Positions 7,818-16,353 of a stretch of 64,000 nt of DNA are shown here, one piece after another. The translations under genes and the position numbers were made by a program. The notes under the pieces are model-generated. The model was given only the letters and a program-made list of their open reading frames with translations, was not told the origin of the DNA and did no database searches. The DNA is from Arthrobacter sp. UNC362MFTsu5.1 (lineage in GTDB: Bacteria > Actinomycetota > Actinomycetes > Actinomycetales > Micrococcaceae): contig NZ_JMLE01000021.1 of the NCBI RefSeq assembly GCF_000685965.1, positions 23,607 to 87,606 of the forward strand. The letters run 5' to 3'. Within the stretch, counting starts at the first letter, position 1; the number at the start of each line of letters is the position of its first letter.

Positions 7818-8743
7818 TTGCCGGCCCCGGCCGTGAGGCCTTCCACGATCCGGCGCTGGAAAATCAGCACCATGATCACCAGCGGAACGGTGACGATCAC
7901 GCCGGCGGCCATCTGCTCGCCGAACGGTGCCTGGAATTCGGTGGCGCCGGTGAACTTGGAGATGGCCACGGTGGCGGTCTGGATTTTGGGGTCGTTGATC
8001 ATCGAGAGGGCGATGATGAACTCGTTCCAGCTGTGGATGAACGTCAGGATCGCGGTGGTGAACACGCCCGGCGCGGCCAGCGGGAGCAGCACCTTCCGGA
8101 ACGCCTGCCACTTGGTGCAGCCGTCGATCATGGCCGCTTCCTCGAGGTCGAACGGCAGCTGCTTCATGAACGTGGTCAGGTTCCAGACGGCGAGCGGGAT
8201 GGCGAAGGACAGGTTCGGGATGATCATGGCCTGGTAGGTGTTGATCCAGCCGAGGTCCGTGAAGAACCTCAGCATCGGGACCACCACCGAGATGCCGGGG
8301 AACATCGACGTCGCAATAATAACGCCGAGGATCACCGACTTGAACCGGAAATTCAGCCGGGAGATGGCGTAGGCGGCGAACACGCCCAGCACCAGGGCGA
8401 ACACCGTGGTGGTGCCGGCCACGATCAGGCTGTTGAGCAGTGCCTGGCCGAACATGGTGGAGCCGTCGAACACCTTGACGTAGTTCTCGAGCGAGAACGG
8501 TGCGGGCAGGAGGGTGTTGTCGAAGATGTCCGCGGTGCGGCGGAGGCTGGAGACGATCATCCAGTAGAACGGCGCCAGGCAGTAGGCGAAAATCAGCACC
8601 AGCCCGGCGTACACGGAGTAGGAGCGCCAGGTGCGCTTCTTCTTGGTGGGGAGCAGAGCGTTCGACGGCGGGCGGCCGGCGCCGGTGCGCGCGCCGCGTG
8701 AGCCGGATTCGGAGGCGAGGCTGCGGAGTTCGGAGATGGTCAT
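7814..8743 (-). CDS. Sugar ABC transporter permease, MalG type
   Basis: This 309-residue inner-membrane permease has six predicted helices. The cytoplasmic EAA loop reads DLEEAAMIDGCTKWQAFRKVLLPLAAPG, the contact site for the ATPase. The start is ATG 8743, overlapping the stop of the preceding permease by ATGA. The N terminus is basic (PTKKKRTWRSY) before helix 1. It pairs with the MalF-type permease and the binding protein. No ATPase gene is in the operon, so it presumably uses a shared MsiK-type ATPase encoded elsewhere, as is common in actinobacteria. Confidence 0.92.
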   Translation of the reverse strand: MTISELRSLASESGSRGARTGAGRPPSNALLPTKKKRTWRSYSVYAGLVLIFAYCLAPFYWMIVSSLRRTADIFDNTLLPAPFSLENYVKVFDGSTMFGQALLNSLIVAGTTTVFALVLGVFAAYAISRLNFRFKSVILGVIIATSMFPGISVVVPMLRFFTDLGWINTYQAMIIPNLSFAIPLAVWNLTTFMKQLPFDLEEAAMIDGCTKWQAFRKVLLPLAAPGVFTTAILTFIHSWNEFIIALSMINDPKIQTATVAISKFTGATEFQAPFGEQMAAGVIVTVPLVIMVLIFQRRIVEGLTAGAGK

Positions 8744-9771
8744 CGGGTGGCCTCGGCCTTCTGTGAACGGGTTGCCTTGTTCGCCTTGGAGCGGTGCTTC
8801 TTCAGGCCCAGCTGCTTGGCGCCGGTGACGTCCGTGCCCAGGACCTTTACGAAAACGATCGCGACGACGGCGACGTACAGGAAGAGCACCACGGCAAACG
8901 CGGAGGCGGAGCCGTAGCGGAGCTGGTTGGATTCGTCCCAGGCGAGCATGGAAAGGGTTTCCACGGATTCCTTCCCGGGGCCGATGAGGACGAACGGGAG
9001 ATCGAACATCCGCAGCGCGTCGAGCATGCGGAAGAGGACCGCCACCAGGAGCGTGGGCTTCACCAGGGGGAGCGTGATGGAGCCGAGCTGGCGCCACCAG
9101 CCGGCGCCGTCGATCTTCGCGGCCTCGTACACTTCCTCGGGGATGATCTGCATGCCGGCCAGGACAAGCAGTCCGATGAAGGGTGCTGTCTTCCACACTT
9201 CGGCGATGATCACGGCCAGCTTGGAGGCGGTGCCTTCGGCGGTCCAGAGGATTTCGCTGCCCAGCAGGGTGTTGGCGATGCCGTCCGACTGGAAGATCCA
9301 GCGCCACAGCAGGCCGGAGACGGCGGTGGGCACGGCCCAGGGAACGAGGATGCTGGCGCGGAGTAAGGACCGGCCTTTGAACGCCCGGTTCATGGCCAGC
9401 GCCAGGCACAGGCCCAGGACGGTTTCCAGCAGCACCGTGGTGACGGTGAAGAACGTGGTGTTGCCGAAGGCGTTGAGGAAGCGCCGGCCGGATTCGCCCA
9501 CGAACAGGTCCGCGTAGTTGGCCAGGCCCACGAAGGCCTCGCCCTCGGTGACGAACCCGTCCGCGTCCAGGCCGGACTCGGCGCGGAAGAGGGACTGGTG
9601 GATGGCCGAGATGAGCGGGTAGACGATCACCAGGGCCAGCACCAGGAGGGTGGGGGAGAGCAGCATGGCGGCCATGCGGCCCTCCCCGGGGGTGCGGGGC
9701 GTGCCGGCGCCGCGTGGCTTCAGCTCCTGTGCCGGACGGGGTGCCGGAGCGGTGGCGGTGGTGACTGTCAT
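8740..9771 (-). CDS. Sugar ABC transporter permease, MalF type
   Basis: This 343-residue permease has six to seven helices and the EAA motif EVYEAAKIDGAGWWRQLGSITLPLVKP. It has a Pro/Ala-rich cytoplasmic N terminus and a Lys-rich C terminus. It starts at ATG 9771, overlapping the binding-protein stop by ATGA, and its own stop overlaps the MalG-type start in the same way. The chain of tight overlaps indicates translational coupling of the whole import operon. Confidence 0.92.
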   Translation of the reverse strand: MTVTTATAPAPRPAQELKPRGAGTPRTPGEGRMAAMLLSPTLLVLALVIVYPLISAIHQSLFRAESGLDADGFVTEGEAFVGLANYADLFVGESGRRFLNAFGNTTFFTVTTVLLETVLGLCLALAMNRAFKGRSLLRASILVPWAVPTAVSGLLWRWIFQSDGIANTLLGSEILWTAEGTASKLAVIIAEVWKTAPFIGLLVLAGMQIIPEEVYEAAKIDGAGWWRQLGSITLPLVKPTLLVAVLFRMLDALRMFDLPFVLIGPGKESVETLSMLAWDESNQLRYGSASAFAVVLFLYVAVVAIVFVKVLGTDVTGAKQLGLKKHRSKANKATRSQKAEATR

Positions 9772-11087
9772 TTCGCGGAGATCTCTTCGAGCTTGGCCTG
9801 CATGTCGGTCAGCGCGGTGTCCGTGTCTTTTTCGCCGGTGATGGCGGCGTAGGCCTCTTCCTGGATCGCCTTGGTGGTGGCGCCGTACTGCACTACCTTC
9901 GGGCGGGGCTTGGCGTTGTTCAGGGATTCCAGCAGGGTGGGGAAGAACGGGCGCTTGGCCACGACGGCGGGGTCCTCATAAAGGGAGGCGTAGGCCGGGG
10001 CGCGGGAGCTGAGGGCCAGGCGCTTCTGGGCCTGCTCCTCGCTGGTGAAGAACTTGATGAACTCCAGCGCCGTGCCCTTGTTCGCGGTGAACGGGGAGAC
10101 GGCCAGGTTGCGGCCGCCCAGGGTGGAGACGCCGGGGCCGTCGGTGCCCGGGATGGAGGTGATGTCGAACTTGCCGGCCACCTTGCTGGAGCCGTCGGTC
10201 GCGCTCAGGGAGGCGTAGAGGAACGGCCAGTTGCGCAGGAACACCACTTTGCCGTCCTGGAATGCGCGGCGTCCCTGTTCTTCGAGGTAGGTGATGGCGT
10301 CGGACGGGAACATGCCGTCCTTGAAGCCGTCCACCAGCAGGTTCAGGCCTTTCTTGGCTTCGGCGGTGTTCACCGTGGGCTTGCCCTCGGCGTCAACGAC
10401 GGACCCGCCGGCGGAGGCGACGGCCTCGGAGAAGTTGACCGTGAGGGCCTCGTTCTTGTCGAACTGGCCGGTGTAGCAGGACATGCCGGCGGCTTCGGGA
10501 AGGGCCAGGATCTTGACGCAGGCGGCCTTCATCTCGTCCCAGGTCTTGGGCGGGGCGGCGATGCCGGCGGCCTTGAGCAGGTCGGAGCGGAAGTAGAACA
10601 GGGCGCCGTCGGTGTAGTACGGGGCGCCGAAGAGCGTGTCCCGGTAGGTGGCGGCGTTGACGGTGGCGGGGATCATCTGGTCCGCGGGGACGGCGTCCTC
10701 GGGCAGCGGCATGATCCATTTGTTGGCGGCGAACTCGGAGGTCCACACCACGTCCAGGTTGAGCACGCTGAACGTGTCCGACTTGATCTGGGCGTTCTGG
10801 ATGAGCTGCTGGCGCTGCTGGTCCGCGGAGTCCGGCAGTTCGATGAACGTGACCTTTTCCTCCGGGTGGGCTGCGTTCCATTCCTCGATGCTCTTGTTCG
10901 CCGCGCCCGAGGCGTCGCGGTTGGAGACGTAGTTGATGGGGCCCTTGCCCTCGAACGCCGCGGCGGCGTTGGCGGTGGCTTTGGGTTCCGACGCGGATCC
11001 GCCGCAGGCCGTGAGCGAGACGGCGGCGGCCGTCACGAGTGCGGTGGTGGTGAGAAGAGTCTGCCAGTTCCGGCTGCGCTGCCTCAT
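9768..11087 (-). CDS. Extracellular sugar-binding lipoprotein (ABC type)
   Basis: This 439-residue family 1 solute-binding protein has a signal peptide with lipobox (LTAC followed by GGSASEP) near residue 28, so it is anchored to the outer face of the membrane. The mature part shows FIELPDSADQQRQQLIQNAQIKSDTF and WTSEFAANKWIMPLP, typical of maltose/trehalose-binding proteins, and RRAFQDGKVVFLRNWPF near the middle. It opens the transporter operon. A 141-nt gap separates it from the upstream LacI gene, and GGAG lies 5 nt before the ATG. The likely ligand is an alpha-glucoside. Confidence 0.92.
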   Translation of the reverse strand: MRQRSRNWQTLLTTTALVTAAAVSLTACGGSASEPKATANAAAAFEGKGPINYVSNRDASGAANKSIEEWNAAHPEEKVTFIELPDSADQQRQQLIQNAQIKSDTFSVLNLDVVWTSEFAANKWIMPLPEDAVPADQMIPATVNAATYRDTLFGAPYYTDGALFYFRSDLLKAAGIAAPPKTWDEMKAACVKILALPEAAGMSCYTGQFDKNEALTVNFSEAVASAGGSVVDAEGKPTVNTAEAKKGLNLLVDGFKDGMFPSDAITYLEEQGRRAFQDGKVVFLRNWPFLYASLSATDGSSKVAGKFDITSIPGTDGPGVSTLGGRNLAVSPFTANKGTALEFIKFFTSEEQAQKRLALSSRAPAYASLYEDPAVVAKRPFFPTLLESLNNAKPRPKVVQYGATTKAIQEEAYAAITGEKDTDTALTDMQAKLEEISAK

Positions 11088-11130
11088 GTGTTGCTCCTTC
11101 TGGTTTTTGGTTTGGGGTTACGTGGTTGGG

Positions 11131-11196
11131 GCCCTGTTTCAGGGCACGGGGTTTTAGGCATGGGGGAGTACGACGACGGCGGCACGGTGGTGTGCC
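11131..11196 (-). promoter_or_regulatory. Leader of the alpha-glucoside operon with hairpins
   Basis: Between the LacI gene and the binding-protein gene there is a small hairpin (GCCCTG-TTT-CAGGGC, 11131-11145). A second lies around 11177-11196 (CGGCAC...GTGCCG), inside a copy of the ACGACGGCGGCAC block seen in terminators at 5258 and 36579. This may terminate or attenuate read-through from lacI. Confidence 0.35.
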
Positions 11197-11228
11197 GGCT
11201 GTCGCCGGTGGGTGGGGGTTGGGTCTGG

Positions 11229-12206
11229 TTAGTGGTTTAGAGGCGCCGTGGAGCCGCGTTCGATCAGCTGGTGCGGCATGATCTTCGGCCCCAGGTCGCG
11301 GGAACGAAGCAGTTTCTTGACGGCCATCCGGCCCATGTCCTCCAGCGGCTGGGCCACGGTGCTCAGGGGCGGGTGGACGTGCAGGGCAGTGGAGGTGTTG
11401 TCGAAGCCGAGGACGGAGACGTCTTCCGGCACTCTGCGGCCGCGCTTCTGGAGATCGTTCACCACGGCTGCGCCCATCTCGTCGCTCATGGCGAAGATGG
11501 CGGTGAGGTCCGGCTCCTGGCGGAGGAGGTCGTCCAGGCCGGGGGCGCCGCTTTCGTAGAAGAAGCTGCCGGTGGCCGTGACGGGGGTGCATTTGGCTTC
11601 GGCCATGGCGCGGAGGTAGCCGCGCTTCCGGGGTTGTGCCACGTAGATGGAGGCGGGGTCGCCGGTCAGCAGGCCGATGCGGCGGTGGCCGAGCTTCAGC
11701 AGGTGACGGGTTGCGTCGTAGGCTGCCTGTTCGTCGTCGATCGCCACGCTGGGGGAGCCGGACTTGTCGCTGATGGCCACGGAGATGATCGGGATGTTCG
11801 GCCCCAGCAGCTGCCGCGTTTCGGGGGTGATGACGGCGGAGATGAGGATGACGCCGGCCGCCCGGTAGGTGCGGAGGGTCCGGAGGTAGCCGGCGATGTA
11901 GGCCGACTTGGCCCCGGTGCGGCCCAGCATTACGGCGTAGCCGCGCTCCTGGGCTTCCTGTTCCACGCCCAGCATCACCTGCGAGGCGAGGGCGTCCGAG
12001 ACCATGGGTGCCAGCAGGCCGATCACGGAGGTCTGCCGGGTCTTCAGGCCGCGGGCCAGGTAGTCCGTTTCGTAGCTGAGGCTCCGCACCGCGTCCTCCA
12101 CGCGCTCGCGGGTTTCGGCGGAGTAGCCCACGAGTCCGTTGACCACCCGCGAGACGGTGGCGGGAGATACGCCGGCGTGCTTGGCGACGTCCCTGATGGT
12201 TACCAC
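11229..12206 (-). CDS. LacI-family transcriptional repressor
   Basis: This 325-residue repressor has an N-terminal LacI HTH (VTIRDVAKHAGVSPATVSRVVNGLVGYSAETRERV) with hinge helix, followed by a periplasmic-binding-protein-like sugar domain (VIGLLAPMVSDALASQVMLGVEQEAQERGYAVML, then GHRRIGLLTGD and VLGFDNTSTALHVHPPLSTVAQP). It lies directly upstream of, and on the same strand as, the alpha-glucoside import operon. It most likely represses that operon and itself. The inducer would be the imported sugar or its product. Confidence 0.93.
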   Translation of the reverse strand: MVTIRDVAKHAGVSPATVSRVVNGLVGYSAETRERVEDAVRSLSYETDYLARGLKTRQTSVIGLLAPMVSDALASQVMLGVEQEAQERGYAVMLGRTGAKSAYIAGYLRTLRTYRAAGVILISAVITPETRQLLGPNIPIISVAISDKSGSPSVAIDDEQAAYDATRHLLKLGHRRIGLLTGDPASIYVAQPRKRGYLRAMAEAKCTPVTATGSFFYESGAPGLDDLLRQEPDLTAIFAMSDEMGAAVVNDLQKRGRRVPEDVSVLGFDNTSTALHVHPPLSTVAQPLEDMGRMAVKKLLRSRDLGPKIMPHQLIERGSTAPLNH

Positions 12207-12249
12207 TGTTGTTTCTCCTCGCGGGTGTTACGGGCTTCGAAATGCCGAT

Positions 12250-12290
12250 CGAAACCGCTGTTACGCAAACGGTTTACGTAATCGGTTTCG
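12250..12290. promoter_or_regulatory. LacI-type operator cluster upstream of the repressor gene
   Basis: A 19-bp palindrome with one mismatch (12262-12280, core GCAAACGGTTTAC) sits ~56 nt upstream of the lacI start. It is bracketed by an outer inverted pair CGAAACCG (12250-12257) and CGGTTTCG (12283-12290). LacI-family repressors typically bind such AAACsGTTT palindromes, so autoregulation is likely. Confidence 0.6.
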
Positions 12291-12365
12291 TGATCTGCTG
12301 CACCAACACTAAACGGAGGGGAACGGGATTGCTGTACGTTTCGTAAACGGGGTGACCAGGCCCGG

Positions 12366-12385
12366 TGGTTGGGCCTGTCGAAACT
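12366..12385. repeat. Short intergenic REP-like element, copy 1
   Basis: GGTTGGGCCTGTCGAAACTC resembles the element at 14241-14259 (GGTTGAGCCTGTCGAAACC), with three differences. Both lie in gene gaps, and the second is an imperfect palindrome. Similar short palindromic elements are frequent in Arthrobacter-type genomes. Confidence 0.4.
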
Positions 12386-12406
12386 CGGGCTGGGCGTCGC
12401 GGAGCC

Positions 12407-13663
12407 TTACGCCTTGGCCTGCCGTCCGGGAAACGCGGTCCGAAGCTGTGCCCGGAACGTCAGCTCACTTCGCCGGCTGACCGCGATGACGGAGAGCAGG
12501 CCTGTCATCAGCACCACCGCACCGCCGGCCGCCACTGACCATCGGGCGCCGAACTCGGTGCCGATCCACCCCATGAGCGGCGCACCGACGGCGGTGCCGC
12601 CCTGCAGGACGGCCAGGTAGAGGGCCAGCACGCGTCCACGGAACTGCGGTTCCACGGAGAGCTGGATGCTGGTGTTGCAGCTGTTCAGGAACGTGATGGA
12701 GGCCAGTCCCACCGGTATCAGCACTGCGGCGTAGAGCCAGAACGACGGCGACACACTGCCGATCAGGGTGAAAAACCCGAGTCCCAGGGCGCCGCCGAGC
12801 ATGAAGCGCAGCCGGGGGCCGGACCGGCGGGCGGCGAGCAGGGCTCCGGCCAGGGTTCCGACGGCCATGATGGAACCCAGCAGCCCGAATTCCCCCGGTC
12901 CCGCCCCGAACACCGCGGTGGACATCAGGGCGTTGGTGATGGGGAAATTCATGCCGAAGGCACCAAGGACCCCCACCATGACAAGGATGAGCACCAGGTC
13001 CGGCCGGCTCCGAACGTAGCGCAGGCCCTCGACAACCTGGTGCTTGCCGCGGACTGCCAGCGTGGTCGGGGCAAGCTCCGAGGTGCGGATCCGGAACAGC
13101 GAGATGATGACGGCGGCGAAGCTGGCCGCGTTGATGAGGAACACCGGGCCTGTTCCCACCCAGGCAATGAGGACGCCGGCGATGGCGGGACCGGTGAGGC
13201 GTGCCGTGTTGAAGGATGCGGAGTTCAACGCGACCGCGTTGGCCACCTTGTCCCGACCCACCAGTTCCGAGACGAACGACTGGCGGGCGGGTGCGTCAAT
13301 GGCGCTGGCCAGTCCCAGGCACAGTGCCGCCAGGTAGGCGTGCCACAACTGGGCGGTGCCGGTGACCACCAGGAGTCCGATGGCCAGCCCGCAGAGACCC
13401 ATCGCCAGCTGGGTCCACAGCAGGATCAGGCGTTTGCGGTGCCGGTCTGCGAGGACGCCGCCGTAGGGGCCAAGGAGCAGCATGGGCAGGAACTGCAGGC
13501 CGGTGGTGATGCCGACGGCGGTGCCGGAATGGTTGGTGAGGACGGTCAGTACCAGCCAGTCCTGCGCGATTCGCTGCATCCAGGTCCCGATGTTGGAGAC
13601 AAGTGCCCCTCCCGCCCACAGCCGGTAGTTGGGGTTCTCTAGGGCCTGGAACATGGCGCTCAT
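12407..13663 (-). CDS. MFS transporter, DHA3/EntS-like
   Basis: This 418-residue, twelve-helix transporter opens with FQALENPNYRLWAGGALVSNIGTWMQRIAQDWLVLTVL, the classic start of the MFS_3 (transmembrane secretion effector / EntS-like) group. GVLADRHRKRLILL is the loop 2-3 motif. Its ATG overlaps the stop of the upstream MarR gene by ATGA, so the two are one operon, and export of the MarR ligand is likely. The compound is unknown. Confidence 0.85.
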   Translation of the reverse strand: MSAMFQALENPNYRLWAGGALVSNIGTWMQRIAQDWLVLTVLTNHSGTAVGITTGLQFLPMLLLGPYGGVLADRHRKRLILLWTQLAMGLCGLAIGLLVVTGTAQLWHAYLAALCLGLASAIDAPARQSFVSELVGRDKVANAVALNSASFNTARLTGPAIAGVLIAWVGTGPVFLINAASFAAVIISLFRIRTSELAPTTLAVRGKHQVVEGLRYVRSRPDLVLILVMVGVLGAFGMNFPITNALMSTAVFGAGPGEFGLLGSIMAVGTLAGALLAARRSGPRLRFMLGGALGLGFFTLIGSVSPSFWLYAAVLIPVGLASITFLNSCNTSIQLSVEPQFRGRVLALYLAVLQGGTAVGAPLMGWIGTEFGARWSVAAGGAVVLMTGLLSVIAVSRRSELTFRAQLRTAFPGRQAKA

Positions 13664-14127
13664 TTGGCGCTCAGCTGCTGCATGAGGTGGGCTGCGCGGC
13701 TCAGGATACGGCGGTCCTCGTCGCTCAGGCCGGCCACACGCTGGGCCAGCCAGGCGGTCCGCTGCTCACGCGCCTCGGCCAGGATGGCCGCGCCGGCCGG
13801 GGTGATTCCCACCTGGACCTGGCGGCCGTCCAGCGGATGCGCATTCCGGGTGACGAATCCTTGCTCAGTGAGGCCGTTGACGATCCGGGTCATGGACGGC
13901 GCCTGTACGTGCTCGCGTTCCGCCAGTTCGCGGAGGGTCTGCGGGCCGCCGCCGTTCAGTTGGGCCAGGACCGTGTACTGACCCGGCGTGATGACGTCGC
14001 CGGTTGCCTCGACGCGGAGCCTGCGGGAAGTGCGCATCACCGCCGTCCGTAGGTCGATGGCCAGAATATCGGGCTTGATGCTGTCCGTTGCCTCGCTGCC
14101 CGTGGGCTCCGTGTTCGTTGTCATCAC
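13660..14127 (-). CDS. MarR-family repressor
   Basis: This 155-residue winged-helix protein has TPGQYTVLAQLNGGGPQTLRELAEREHVQAPSMTRIVNGLTEQGFVTRNAHPLDGRQVQVGITPAG, the HTH and wing of MarR proteins, flanked by dimerisation helices. ATG 14127 and ATG 14124 are both possible starts. It is translationally coupled to the MFS gene downstream. A palindrome just upstream (14153-14178) is the likely operator. Confidence 0.9.
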   Translation of the reverse strand: MMTTNTEPTGSEATDSIKPDILAIDLRTAVMRTSRRLRVEATGDVITPGQYTVLAQLNGGGPQTLRELAEREHVQAPSMTRIVNGLTEQGFVTRNAHPLDGRQVQVGITPAGAAILAEAREQRTAWLAQRVAGLSDEDRRILSRAAHLMQQLSAK

Positions 14128-14152
14128 TGTGTGGTGCGCCTCCCGAATTTAC

Positions 14153-14178
14153 TTAGCACTGCTAATTAGCTCTGCTAA
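14153..14178. promoter_or_regulatory. MarR operator candidate
   Basis: TTAGCA at 14153 and TGCTAA at 14173 form an inverted pair enclosing the perfect 10-bp palindrome GCTAATTAGC (14161-14170). It lies 26-51 nt upstream of the MarR start, in the only AT-rich patch of the region. Confidence 0.6.
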
Positions 14179-14240
14179 CCATTATGCTCCGGTGCGTCGG
14201 ACGCGGCAAGCAGGTGCGATAAAGGACACTGTGAAGCGGT

Positions 14241-14259
14241 GGTTGAGCCTGTCGAAACC
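14241..14259. repeat. Short intergenic REP-like element, copy 2
   Basis: GGTTGAGCCTGTCGAAACC is an imperfect palindrome between MarR and the DUF1801 gene. See the related copy at 12366. Confidence 0.45.
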
Positions 14260-14272
14260 GCGACGGCGCCGG

Positions 14273-14668
14273 CTACTCGGCGCCTTTGAGCTTCCGCCAG
14301 CCACCGGCCCGGTTGTTGGCGATGATGGCCCGGAACATCTCGCCGAGTGCTTCCTCGTTCACGGACTCGCCTTCGTGGAAGGCAACGGTGCGGGCCGTCT
14401 TGTTGGTGTGCCCGGCGGTGATGATGCCGTGCGGATCGGGGACGATGCCGCCGTCGTACATAAAGACGTTGACATGGTCCTTCGCCGCAAGGAGGGCGCA
14501 GATGTTGCCGTCCAGGACGAAGTAGGGCTGGACCGTCCGCTTGATGGTTTCCTCAACGTCGGGATCTGCAGCGTGGACCAGGTCGCGGACCTGCCGGCAG
14601 ATGGCTTGCTGCCAACCCGGGAGCGCGTCGATGTAGTGGTCCACGCGCGGGTCTTTGGTGTACTCCAT
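14273..14668 (-). CDS. DUF1801 domain protein
   Basis: This 131-residue protein of the DUF1801 (YdhG/YdeI-like) family has VDHYIDALPGWQQAICRQVRDLVHAADPDVEETIKRTVQPYF at the start, then a small beta-sheet core (ICALLAAKDHVNVFMYDGG), and EALGEMFRAIIANNRAGGWRKL at the end. It is soluble and cytoplasmic. Biochemical function is not established for the family. It ends 16 nt upstream of the start of nothing else on this strand, so it may be a single gene or follow the DinB gene (17 nt away). Confidence 0.82.
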   Translation of the reverse strand: MEYTKDPRVDHYIDALPGWQQAICRQVRDLVHAADPDVEETIKRTVQPYFVLDGNICALLAAKDHVNVFMYDGGIVPDPHGIITAGHTNKTARTVAFHEGESVNEEALGEMFRAIIANNRAGGWRKLKGAE

Positions 14669-14684
14669 CGCCGAGTTCGTGGCC

Positions 14685-15227
14685 TCAGCCGCCCGTGACC
14701 TGTTCGCCCGTGACCTGCTCGCGGGTGACCTGATCCTGCAGTATCTGTTCGCGCAGGATGTCGGCGTGCCCGCAGTGCTGGGCGAGCTCCCGCAGCATGT
14801 GCAGGTACACCCAGCGCAGCGGCAGCGGGCCGCGGCGGTTGCCGCGGAGCACGTCGTCGAGCTCTATTGCTGACGTGGCGAGGCGGGAGGCCTCGCAGGC
14901 GTCGAGGTGGGCCTGCCGCACGGATGCGATGGTGTCCTGGTCGTCGAGGATGAACGACTCATCCGGGGTGGCCGGGATGCCGATTTCGGCACGGGACCGG
15001 CAAGTGATGGCTTCGTCGAACCAGACCTTTTCCACGAACGTGGCATGCTTCACCAGGCCCAGCAGGGTGGTCCGCGACGGCACCAGGGAGCGGCGCGCCT
15101 GTTCCTCGGTCAGTCCGTCCAGACAGGAGTTGAGCATGCTGCGGTGCTCATTGAGGAAGGCCTCGAACTGGACACGGACGGGTTCATGGAGGACGTCTTC
15201 TGCGAACGTGGCGGGGAGGGGAGGCAT
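14685..15227 (-). CDS. DinB/DUF664-family protein with repeat-bearing C terminus
   Basis: This ~180-residue four-helix DinB-like protein is of the DUF664 kind. FEAFLNEHRSMLNSCLDGLTEEQARRSLVPSRTTLLGLVKHATFVEKVWF carries the first His ligand, and LRWVYLHMLRELAQHCGHADILREQI carries the conserved HxxxxxxHxxH-type end. ATG 15227 is preferred over 15263. Some relatives are thiol-dependent S-transferases or metalloenzymes. The last ~20 residues are unusual: three to four 15-bp units (14690-14749) encode a repeating EQVTG/R pentapeptide. Confidence 0.82.
   Translation of the reverse strand: MPPLPATFAEDVLHEPVRVQFEAFLNEHRSMLNSCLDGLTEEQARRSLVPSRTTLLGLVKHATFVEKVWFDEAITCRSRAEIGIPATPDESFILDDQDTIASVRQAHLDACEASRLATSAIELDDVLRGNRRGPLPLRWVYLHMLRELAQHCGHADILREQILQDQVTREQVTGEQVTGG
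14690..14749. repeat. 15-bp tandem repeat in the DinB-like gene
   Basis: The units start at 14690, 14705 and 14720 (CGCCCGTGACCTGTT type); a fourth at 14735 is more diverged. They are in frame and lengthen the C terminus of the DinB-like protein by pentapeptides, so copy number can change without a frameshift. Confidence 0.65.
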
Positions 15228-15309
15228 GGGTGAAGTATTGCAAGGCCGCAGGTGCCGGGGCAACGGCTATGGAAAGGGCGCTACTACGGGGCGGGGTTAC
15301 TGGGTCAAG

Positions 15310-15633
15310 CTACTGCGCCGAACGGCGGTTGCGGGCCTGGCGTACCAGTTGGCTGAACGCGATCACGAAGACCGCCTCGATCAGCACCATCAGTGCGAGC
15401 AGCAGCCACTGCCCCTCGCTGATGAAAAAGATGGCGCCGGTGAGGACCAGCACTGTTCCGAGGATCAGCGCGTACACGGCGAAGCCGATGGCCACCTTGG
15501 CGCTGCGCACGCCCGTGCGGAAGCCAAAGCCCAGCGGCTGGCCTCCTGGTAATCCCTCGACGCGGTCGGGGCCGGCGGGTGGGAGCCTGTCGAACTCTTC
15601 CCACGGGTCCCGTGCCTGATCCTGGTCCGTCAT
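15310..15633 (-). CDS. Small two-helix membrane protein of unknown function
   Basis: This ~107-residue protein has an acidic, Pro-rich cytoplasmic N terminus (MTDQDQARDPWEEFDRLPPAGP) and two adjacent hydrophobic segments at about residues 45-65 and 70-92 (VAIGFAVYALILGTVLVLTGAIFF, then WLLLALMVLIEAVFVIAF). It ends in a short basic tail. ATG 15633 is preferred over 15666. I do not recognise a named family. The topology suggests a hairpin with both ends in the cytoplasm. Confidence 0.65.
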   Translation of the reverse strand: MTDQDQARDPWEEFDRLPPAGPDRVEGLPGGQPLGFGFRTGVRSAKVAIGFAVYALILGTVLVLTGAIFFISEGQWLLLALMVLIEAVFVIAFSQLVRQARNRRSAQ

Positions 15634-15747
15634 AACTCCATTATCCCGCGCATCCTGTCCGGGCATCCGGTCCGCAGCCCGGCCCTATCCTGCACCGCAG
15701 CTTCCGTGCGAGCATGGGCCTCACCGACACTCCTTGAAGGGTCAAAA

Positions 15748-16248
15748 ATGAAATCCTACGAACTGCTGCTGGACGCTTTCGGCCGGATCCGGGAGGTTGT
15801 GGCGGACACGCTTGAATGGGTGGACGAGGACGTTCTGGTCCGCCGGCCCTCGGGCACCGGAAACCCGATTGTGTGGCTGATCTGGCACCTTGGCCGGGTG
15901 GAGGATGCGCAGGTCGCCGCGGCGGCGGGCCTGGAACAGGTGTGGATTTCGCAGGGTTTCGTGGACCGCTTCAACCTGCCGCTCCGCGAGCGCGACACGG
16001 GGTACGGCCATTCGAGCGTGCAGGTTGATTCGGTGAGGGCCACGCCGGAACTGCTGCTGGAATACTACGACGCGGTCCACCGGCAGACCGCGGACTTCCT
16101 GCAGACCCTCGGCGATGAGGACCTTGACCGCATCGTCGACACCCGCTGGGACCCGCCCGTCACCCTCGGGGTGCGGCTGGTCAGCACGATTGCCGACTGC
16201 CTCCAGCACGTCGGGCAGGCCGCGTACGCCAAAGGCTTGAAGCACTGA
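15748..16248 (+). CDS. DinB-family protein
   Basis: This 166-residue four-helix bundle is of the DinB/DUF664 family. It opens with LLLDAFGRIREVVADTLEWVDEDVLVRRPSGTGNPIVWLIWHLGRVEDAQVA (first His) and closes with ADCLQHVGQAAYAKGL. ATG 15748 was chosen because GAAGG lies 8-12 nt upstream and the longer frame adds no conserved residues. A second DinB-like gene lies on the other strand at 14685, but the two are not close paralogues. Confidence 0.8.
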   Translation: MKSYELLLDAFGRIREVVADTLEWVDEDVLVRRPSGTGNPIVWLIWHLGRVEDAQVAAAAGLEQVWISQGFVDRFNLPLRERDTGYGHSSVQVDSVRATPELLLEYYDAVHRQTADFLQTLGDEDLDRIVDTRWDPPVTLGVRLVSTIADCLQHVGQAAYAKGLKH

Positions 16249-16353
16249 GGTTCATTGATGTGCCCGGGCCTCGGTGCGAAGATGGGTGAAGCACTACCAA
16301 GCCAATGATGGCGCCACGGGGGATGACGCATGACCTCCCTTGGAGGATTGAAG

